From positions 1 to 64,000 of the forward strand of contig JBEKAB010000016.1 of assembly GCA_050018415.1 (NCBI GenBank): 64,000 nt of DNA, in the 5' to 3' direction. Within the stretch, counting starts at the first letter, position 1. Each line of letters begins with the position of its first letter. This DNA comes from UBA1161 sp002311745. Lineage in GTDB: Bacteria; Planctomycetota; Phycisphaerae; Tepidisphaerales; Tepidisphaeraceae. Positions 58,359 through 64,000 of this stretch are shown here, one piece after another. Under the pieces are notes generated by a model. That model did no database searches. It saw only the letters and a program-made list of their open reading frames with translations, and was not told the DNA's origin. The position numbers were made by a program, and so were the translations under genes.

Positions 58359-61300
58359 TCAAGGGTCGCCCGGCACAACTTTGAACCGCTCACAATCCCT
58401 GGGATGTTTGGGGCACTCCCATACTTCGCCCCTGCCCCGTCTGGCGCGGCGATATTTGGTCCGCCCATCCGCACTACATCGGGGAATATCAGTGAACGGT
58501 GGGCGCTGGTCAATATCAACAAGATACCTGCAACCTGTGCTGTGATAATTCGCGCATCCGAGCTTTATGGGCTGCTTGTCCCACGGTGCCATTCGTTGCG
58601 ATTGATTAACCACTTGGGTCGGACCATGGCAATGCGGGCACACGCGAGGGTGTAGACCTTGCCCGCTCGCCGTCCGAATGTGCTTCGCTTGGAGGTGTTC
58701 GAGCACCATCTGTGCATAATCTGCATTGTCAGTACGGTGCATGATTTCTGCCCGGCCGCGATGGCTTGCCCAATTCAGGCTACCCGTGTAATGGATTCGG
58801 CCGTCGATTACGATGTCCTTGCCGTGGAGACCTGTCGCGGCGACGACAACTGCCCCTAATTCTCGCAAAGATCGAACGGCCTTTTCGACATACGCTCCGT
58901 TTTCAGCTTCGGCTGGAGGTGGCGTCACGAGCGTTACTTCTACACCGCGCTCTATCGCGGCGCGAATGAGTGGCTCAACAGTAGGCCAGCGATATTCACC
59001 AAAAAATGGTACAAGGCCGAAAATGCTCTTGGAGGCCTTGTTTAAATCATCGGCAAATTGCGGAAAGAACGTTTTTTCGTCGAAGATTCGGTGGAGAATA
59101 GCGTTGGTCGGCTCTTTGGGAATGTTATACGCACGCGGATGGTCGGTCGCCACTCTTTTGGCAAACCCGGCTTCGACTAACTCATGTGCGGCGCGAAGGT
59201 CTCCGTGCTCTTTCATGTAATGCCAGAGCTGACCCAGGCCACTTGTCGGTCTGGCGTGGCGATTCAGCCACTCGGATGAACCCACCAAAACAAACTTGGA
59301 TTTGGCGCGCGTCAGGGCAACGTTCAAGTCGCGCTTCACCTCCTTCGTTTCATTCGGATTGCAAAGCCTCGCTGTCCAATATGGCTCGTCAAGCACGCTG
59401 TCAAAAATGATCAAATCTGCCTCGCCGCCTTGGAACGTGTGGACCGTCCCAACGCGGACCCAAGGTTCAAGTTCAAGTGCTTCAATCAATCGCCGCAATA
59501 GACGTGATTGTGCTGCATAGGGCGTCACGATTCCGATGGGTTTCGGATCGTCGTCATCAGGTTTGCCGATCTTCGCTGCCGCCATAGCTGCCAACTCCAC
59601 CGAGATCTGCGATGAATACAGGTTGAATCGGCTCAAACTACCGGCCCGGCGTCCGCACCAGCAGTGTAGGTCCGCAGTGTCGATCACCACGAGGGGATTT
59701 TCTGGAAGGAATCTCAGCCACAGGGGCGGCACCCGGGTTTTGACGTCCTCGTGATCGTCCAGCCCTTCTTGATAGGAGATTTGCCGTGCAGCATCCGCAA
59801 TTGCAGGGAGCATTCGACGCTGGGTGCGAAGGCGGGCGAGCGCGGAGTGCTTTACGGGTTTATGGTCCTCCTTATCGACGACTACGACTCGCGCCAAATG
59901 AAATGCGTCCTGCCCTAACCGCAGGGCCGCAATTTCGCTGTCGCTCCGCACAATGGGCGGAAGCTGCTTGAAATCACCCACCAGGATGACACGCTGCAGT
60001 GCGCGGCCGCCGGCAATGAACAGCAAGGGAGGGAGCGCCATTGAGATTTCGTCAACGATTACCGCATCAAACGTCTGTCCTTCGAGCTGATCTCCGACAT
60101 AGCACTTCGTAAGTGTTGCCGCAACGACACGCGCTTCGCTGATGACATTCTTTTCCATCGCGTCAATCCGAGATCGCAATTCAGTAAGCCGTTGGAGTAG
60201 GTCTTTAAGTTCTGCGTCCAGAGGCGCGATTTGCGCTTTGAGGGATTCGGCCGCGGGGAGCCCAGCACAGATATTTGCTTGGGTCGCTTCTTTCAAGTTA
60301 AGCGAACTCACCACGACTTCGGCTTCTCGATAAAGCCTTGCGGCATGTTCAGCGGCGTCGGATGCTGATAAATCGGCGTTTTTAGCCGCCAGCAACGATC
60401 GGTTGGCCTGCTCGACCCGTCGGGCACGAAAGAACCAAGCGCGGCCCGCCACTTCGAATTGCCTTTCACACTCTGCGATGTGGCTCGCCGCGCGCTTTAC
60501 GTCCGAGTGCGTATTCTCCGCGAGAACGGAGGCTTCATTTAAATGCCCTTTGGCTGATTCGAGCCGTCGCCGTATTTCGCCCAGGCGATCCCATTCGCAC
60601 AGTTTTGCCTGTAAAGGGGCGAGACTCGACGATGATGACGCTATCCGGCGCTCCATCTCGCCAATCTCGGATTGAATCTTCTCGGCTCTCCCGGCAACGA
60701 TGTGTTCGAGTTGAACCGACTCCGGCACTTTGGGATTCGTCACATGCCCAATTCGCACGATTTGCCCGTCGCAATGAACCATGGAGTGTGCAAGAGGCCC
60801 ACAGCCGGACGTGCCACTACCGGGCGTCTTAACGATCTCGTAGATTGCTTGGTCCACCGCCGCGTGCGTGTGGCTTGCCATCAATACTCGTTCACCTCTT
60901 GCCACCAGCGTAGCAATCAGGTGTGCAATCATGTGTGTTTTGCCCGTCCCCGGCGGACCCCAAACGAAAGTGATCTCTGAAGCACACGCTTGCTCGATCA
61001 CCGTTCGTTGTTCTTGCTCCACCCGATCGAGCGACGGCATGCCCGGTAGAGTGGTCTTGTAAATTCCATTCAATTTGGGGTGGAAGATGGAGGTCGCAAG
61101 AGGCGAAATGCACCTCGTTCCCCTAGAAACCGCGTCTAACGCGTCAGCGAGCTTTCGCAGCAAGCCCAGGTCGTCAACCCGTAACAACCCGCGTGCAATG
61201 AACGAGCCGAGCGATTCGGCGCCGGCGATCTGGATATCAATTTGGTTGGTTTCCTGTGAGACGACCGTTGCTTTGTATTGGCCGCCGTTCACATCGATAG

Positions 61301-61523
61301 TGCCGCTCGCATCCTCGGGCAAAAGAGTGTCATCCGCGAGCGCAAAGCGATAGACGGCGTACTGGGACTCTTCCGCAGTTAAACGATGGCCAGAGTACAA
61401 TTCGAACCGCTGCCCGCCGCCTTTCTTCTCAATCGCGGAAATTTCGGCCCGAACGGCATCGGCAAACCACGTCGCCAACGAAGGCGCTTGCATTGGAGGG
61501 ATGATGGAGGTTTGGCGATCCAT
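58359..61523 (-). CDS. SF1 helicase-PLD nuclease-zinc finger protein, type II Mokosh (MkoC)-like
   Basis: 1054 aa. UvrD/UPF1-like DNA2/NAM7 helicase: Walker A GPPGTGKT (189-196), a 180-residue coiled-coil insertion (~276-460), Walker B VIVDEIS (491-494), VILVGDFKQLPP, TVHTFQGGEADLI (~694) and NVALTRAKSKFVLVGS (~736). A phospholipase D-like domain follows, with its HKD motif HGKDIVID (~900-907) and GSLNWAS. A C-terminal Cys/His cluster (CPHCH at ~962, CANYHSTGC at ~990) suggests zinc binding. In type II Mokosh defence a single MkoC protein combines these helicase and PLD modules. ATG 61523 is the best start; a TTG at 61595 would add 24 residues. Confidence 0.88.
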   Translation of the reverse strand: MDRQTSIIPPMQAPSLATWFADAVRAEISAIEKKGGGQRFELYSGHRLTAEESQYAVYRFALADDTLLPEDASGTIDVNGGQYKATVVSQETNQIDIQIAGAESLGSFIARGLLRVDDLGLLRKLADALDAVSRGTRCISPLATSIFHPKLNGIYKTTLPGMPSLDRVEQEQRTVIEQACASEITFVWGPPGTGKTHMIAHLIATLVARGERVLMASHTHAAVDQAIYEIVKTPGSGTSGCGPLAHSMVHCDGQIVRIGHVTNPKVPESVQLEHIVAGRAEKIQSEIGEMERRIASSSSSLAPLQAKLCEWDRLGEIRRRLESAKGHLNEASVLAENTHSDVKRAASHIAECERQFEVAGRAWFFRARRVEQANRSLLAAKNADLSASDAAEHAARLYREAEVVVSSLNLKEATQANICAGLPAAESLKAQIAPLDAELKDLLQRLTELRSRIDAMEKNVISEARVVAATLTKCYVGDQLEGQTFDAVIVDEISMALPPLLFIAGGRALQRVILVGDFKQLPPIVRSDSEIAALRLGQDAFHLARVVVVDKEDHKPVKHSALARLRTQRRMLPAIADAARQISYQEGLDDHEDVKTRVPPLWLRFLPENPLVVIDTADLHCWCGRRAGSLSRFNLYSSQISVELAAMAAAKIGKPDDDDPKPIGIVTPYAAQSRLLRRLIEALELEPWVRVGTVHTFQGGEADLIIFDSVLDEPYWTARLCNPNETKEVKRDLNVALTRAKSKFVLVGSSEWLNRHARPTSGLGQLWHYMKEHGDLRAAHELVEAGFAKRVATDHPRAYNIPKEPTNAILHRIFDEKTFFPQFADDLNKASKSIFGLVPFFGEYRWPTVEPLIRAAIERGVEVTLVTPPPAEAENGAYVEKAVRSLRELGAVVVAATGLHGKDIVIDGRIHYTGSLNWASHRGRAEIMHRTDNADYAQMVLEHLQAKHIRTASGQGLHPRVCPHCHGPTQVVNQSQRMAPWDKQPIKLGCANYHSTGCRYLVDIDQRPPFTDIPRCSADGRTKYRRARRGRGEVWECPKHPRDCERFKVVPGDP

Positions 61524-61686
61524 GTGGGCGGAGATTCTCCCTTTGCGGCGTATGTGCTTTTCATCGTCGGGAAAGTCAGGCCCGTTAAACGGCAAGAGTC
61601 ATTCGATCTTGGACCGATAATTGCTTCGAGACATGGCGATTAGCATCGGTCTTTTCTTCCGGGCAACGGAGAAATGCAAGTCGGCA

Positions 61687-62652
61687 TCAGTTGCCGTTCT
61701 TACCGTCACAAAGAACGTAATCACCGTTGTCGAATCCACAAACCTCAACAATGGTACGAACTGTTCGGCCCGGTTGCAGATTGTTTCGCTCAACAAACAC
61801 GACCAGATTCACGGCAGACGCGATAGATCGTTTGGGAACGATCTGTGATGCCTCGCCCACCAGGTCCTCGATACGCCGCAAAGCATCGGCGGCTGAATTG
61901 GCGTGGATCGTCGCAACGCCGCCAGGATGGCCGGTGTTCCATGCCTTGAGCATCGCAAGGGCCTCGGGACCGCGAACCTCGCCGATGATGATGCGATCCG
62001 GCCGCAGGCGCAGAGTCATGCGCAGCAGATCGGTCATGGTCACCCGCGGCTCGGTACTCTTGGTCAGCAGTTCCACCTTGTCATCTGCGGGGCATTGCAG
62101 CTCCTTGGTGTCCTCGATGATGACGATGCGATCGTTCTTGAACGCTGGCTCTGCGAGAATCGCGTTGACCAGGGTGGTCTTGCCGGACCCGGTGCCGCCG
62201 GCAACCAAGATGTTCTTCCGTTCGGCAACGGCTTGACGAATTACTTCGGCGCCGGCTGCCGGCAAGATGCTTTTGCTCACGTAGTCGTCCAGAGTGAATA
62301 CCACCGATGCCCGCTTGCGGATCGTGAATACGGGCCGCTCCGCTAGGGGTGGCAATAAGCCCTGGAATCGTTCGCCGCTGCGCGGCAGCACGCCGGCGAC
62401 GGCGGGACGATCTGGTGTCACGGTTTCGCCCATGTGGCTCGCCAGCAGGCGGATCGTTGTTTCCGCCGCCGACGCCTCGATCCGGCCGAGTCTTTCGCGG
62501 CCGACGCCTGCTCTATCAACCCAAAGGCAGCCGTCAGGATTGGCCATCACCTCCACCACGTCGGGGCGGGACAGCGCATCGGCCACCAGCGGCCCCAAAG
62601 CGTGATAAAGGCTTTCAGCGTGGCGGATTCGGACGGTGTCTTGCGATGCCAT
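61687..62652 (-). CDS. trbB: TrbB/VirB11 transfer ATPase
   Basis: 321 aa hexameric ATPase. Walker A GGTGSGKT (152-159), IVIIEDTKELQC, the Arg-rich LLRMTLRLRPDRIIIGEVRGPEAL (Walker B region) and HPGGVATIHANSAADAL are all present. It drives pilus assembly and DNA transfer. It normally stands directly before trbC; here it is 17 kb away and inverted. It lies 24 bp downstream of the CopG-like gene. Confidence 0.96.
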   Translation of the reverse strand: MASQDTVRIRHAESLYHALGPLVADALSRPDVVEVMANPDGCLWVDRAGVGRERLGRIEASAAETTIRLLASHMGETVTPDRPAVAGVLPRSGERFQGLLPPLAERPVFTIRKRASVVFTLDDYVSKSILPAAGAEVIRQAVAERKNILVAGGTGSGKTTLVNAILAEPAFKNDRIVIIEDTKELQCPADDKVELLTKSTEPRVTMTDLLRMTLRLRPDRIIIGEVRGPEALAMLKAWNTGHPGGVATIHANSAADALRRIEDLVGEASQIVPKRSIASAVNLVVFVERNNLQPGRTVRTIVEVCGFDNGDYVLCDGKNGN

Positions 62653-62675
62653 GATTCAGATCCTCAGTTTTCCAT

Positions 62676-63311
62676 TCAGCCGAACAGACTCCATCGCTTG
62701 GGCCGCTCGGGAGCCGTGGTCACGGGTTGGGTACGGCGTCGAAGCGGCGCATGCTGGCTTTCCGCTCGGGGTTCACGGTCGGTTGGTTGCGGATGGATTT
62801 GCAGTGACGAACTGGCATCGTGCTCTGGGGATGTGTGCGGGTGATTGACGTCGGACGTTCCATTGGCCTCGCTGCCGACGGGCGGAGAATCGTCGTTGGC
62901 TTGCAGCAATTGGGCCAGGACTGAGCGCCCTCGCCGAAGGTTGGTCGCTACCGCATCAAGGAACTGTTGAAATCGGGCATTGCCGCTGACTTGAGCTATC
63001 TTCTGGTCCGCGTCCGGTACCGGTGGCGTGTGATTGAAGAACGCCAGCACTGCCAGGCCGAGCATTTCCTTGAGCACCTGGTGCTCAAACCCGCGCCGCT
63101 TGTCGGCACGCTGAACGAGGAAGAAAACCCGATCGACAGCCTTGCGAATTTGCTCATCGGGATTCCCGCTGCCATCCTGTCCAAGCTCTTTCCGCGCCGC
63201 CCGTGCCAGGACTTCCGAAACGGATACGCCGTCTCGATTGGCCCGCGACTTGGCCGCGCCAAGCACTGCCGGGTTGAGCCATACCGTAAATCGGATTTTC
63301 TGCTCTTTCAT
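62676..63311 (-). CDS. CopG/ribbon-helix-helix-type protein of the traG-trbB cluster
   Basis: 211 aa. The N-terminus (KIRFTVWLNPAVLGAAKSRANRDGVSVSEVLARAARKEL) is a ribbon-helix-helix. A hydrophobic/helical middle (LKEMLGLAVLAFFNH) and a long low-complexity C-terminus follow. A CopG-like gene between traG and trbB is the standard order in Trb-type ICEs; it may regulate the cluster. Confidence 0.8.
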   Translation of the reverse strand: MKEQKIRFTVWLNPAVLGAAKSRANRDGVSVSEVLARAARKELGQDGSGNPDEQIRKAVDRVFFLVQRADKRRGFEHQVLKEMLGLAVLAFFNHTPPVPDADQKIAQVSGNARFQQFLDAVATNLRRGRSVLAQLLQANDDSPPVGSEANGTSDVNHPHTSPEHDASSSLQIHPQPTDREPRAESQHAPLRRRTQPVTTAPERPKRWSLFG

Positions 63312-63334
63312 AACCGTTCGTGTCCGATGGTCCG

Positions 63335-64000
63335 CTATTGCGGTTCTGAGCCGCGGATGGCGTCGTCGTCGCCGTCATCCAGGTCCGTGTCTTCGTTGGG
63401 ACCGAAAAGTGGCTGTCTTGAATCCCGCCATTTGGAATTCGGCACCGTCTGTATCGGCGCCTTGGCTCGCTCTCCCTGCCAGGCGATCACCGGATCACCG
63501 GGAATATCCACCCCCTGGGACTGGTCCGGCGGCGGAAGCACGCGTTTCAAGAAGGTCGGCTCGGCGTAGTACCGAAGCTTTTTGACGCGCATCGGCTTGT
63601 ATCCAGTGACAAAGACAAGCTGATCGTCCATCGGCAACTCGCGCACGTCGCCCGGCGACAGGAGGGGCCGAACGTGTTCGCTGAAGCTGACCGTCCGCGT
63701 CCCCGCCCCCAAGTGTCGGGCCGCTTCCGAATAGCTTTCCCGGTATTCGGTAACGGTCCCGGTCATCTGGCTGATGCGCTGGCAAGTCACGGTGTCCGCC
63801 GCGGCAAAGGCCGTCAGGATGTGGCAGTTGTCCAGGATCGTGTTGCTCTGGCCGTAGGCTTCGATGATGTCGTTGAAGGATTGGACGATCAGGTGCGCCT
63901 TGATCCCGTATCCCGCCATCTGGCGCAGGTTCATGCTGAAGAACTCCATGTGACCCAAGGTGGGAAATTCATCCAAAAGAAGCAGCAGCGGCCGCCGTTT
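63335..64000 (-). CDS. traG: TraG/VirD4 coupling protein, C-terminal part (runs off window)
   Basis: The last 221 codons are visible. Walker B (LLLLLDEFPTLGHMEFF), the QSFNDIIEAYGQSNTILDNCHILTAFAA segment and DDQLVFVTGYKPMRVKKLRYY are typical of VirD4-type ATPases. It couples the relaxosome to the T4SS. The Walker A and membrane helices lie beyond the window edge. An acidic tail (NEDTDLDDGDDDAI) may contact a partner. Confidence 0.94.
   Translation of the reverse strand, partial: KRRPLLLLLDEFPTLGHMEFFSMNLRQMAGYGIKAHLIVQSFNDIIEAYGQSNTILDNCHILTAFAAADTVTCQRISQMTGTVTEYRESYSEAARHLGAGTRTVSFSEHVRPLLSPGDVRELPMDDQLVFVTGYKPMRVKKLRYYAEPTFLKRVLPPPDQSQGVDIPGDPVIAWQGERAKAPIQTVPNSKWRDSRQPLFGPNEDTDLDDGDDDAIRGSEPQ

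Overview
The window looks like a chromosomal contig of a high-GC planctomycete, probably Phycisphaerae-like, that has received a conjugative element. Pointers (inference, no phylogeny run): a DUF1580-type planctomycete protein, a signal peptidase with a large insertion, a coiled-coil/HARE-HTH-like regulator, split coaC and coaB, intergenic repeats built from ATGACGA/TCGTCAT units, and frequent TTG/GTG starts.

Region 1 (1-4972) is accessory DNA. A B12-binding radical SAM gene is followed by four small minus-strand genes (cupin, membrane-anchored protein, two unknowns). Each is preceded by a GTTRGGC core site, and at least one textbook attC site (3747-3848) lies between them, its core overlapping a stop codon. 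This is best read as an integron gene-cassette array with no integrase in view (CALIN-like).

Region 2 (4973-42136) is core genome: lepA, a secreted cyclophilin, a YyaL-type thioredoxin-domain protein, TrpB2, rtcB, Mrp, signal peptidase I in an operon with an ECF sigma and its putative anti-sigma, a response regulator, a metallo-beta-lactamase-fold hydrolase, a methyltransferase-like protein, a release-factor-like protein, pstSCA, a GH57 glycosidase, a diguanylate cyclase with a hybrid histidine kinase, purF, rsgA, a deiminase-like protein, aroF-tpiA-secG-yicC-gmk-rpoZ-coaC-coaB-dut-ftsK and an ACT-domain protein. The aroF-to-ftsK run is tightly packed, with several 4-bp overlaps, and looks like one long operon or two adjoining ones.

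Region 3 (42180-64000, running off the window) is an integrative conjugative element. Its left edge is a 44-bp tRNA-Lys 3' fragment (attL-like). Next come a decayed HipBST-like toxin-antitoxin operon with a DUF1580 gene, a small basic regulator, and a Trb-type (MPF_T) secretion operon: trbC-trbD-trbE-trbJ-trbJ'-trbL-trbF-trbG-trbI-DUF2274. The usual head of that operon (traG-copG-trbB) lies at 61687-64000 on the opposite strand, so the transfer genes are split and face each other around a cargo block. The cargo holds a 414-codon gene cut by an IS5-family insertion (4-bp target duplication; excision restores the frame), a RES-toxin remnant with an apparently intact Xre antitoxin, and a two-gene unit encoding a 1054-aa SF1 helicase/PLD-nuclease/zinc-finger protein plus a 242-aa protein of unknown function. 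The helicase-PLD architecture matches the type II Mokosh (MkoC) anti-phage protein, so this unit is the main candidate defence system here. Integrase, relaxase and the right attachment site must lie beyond 64000.
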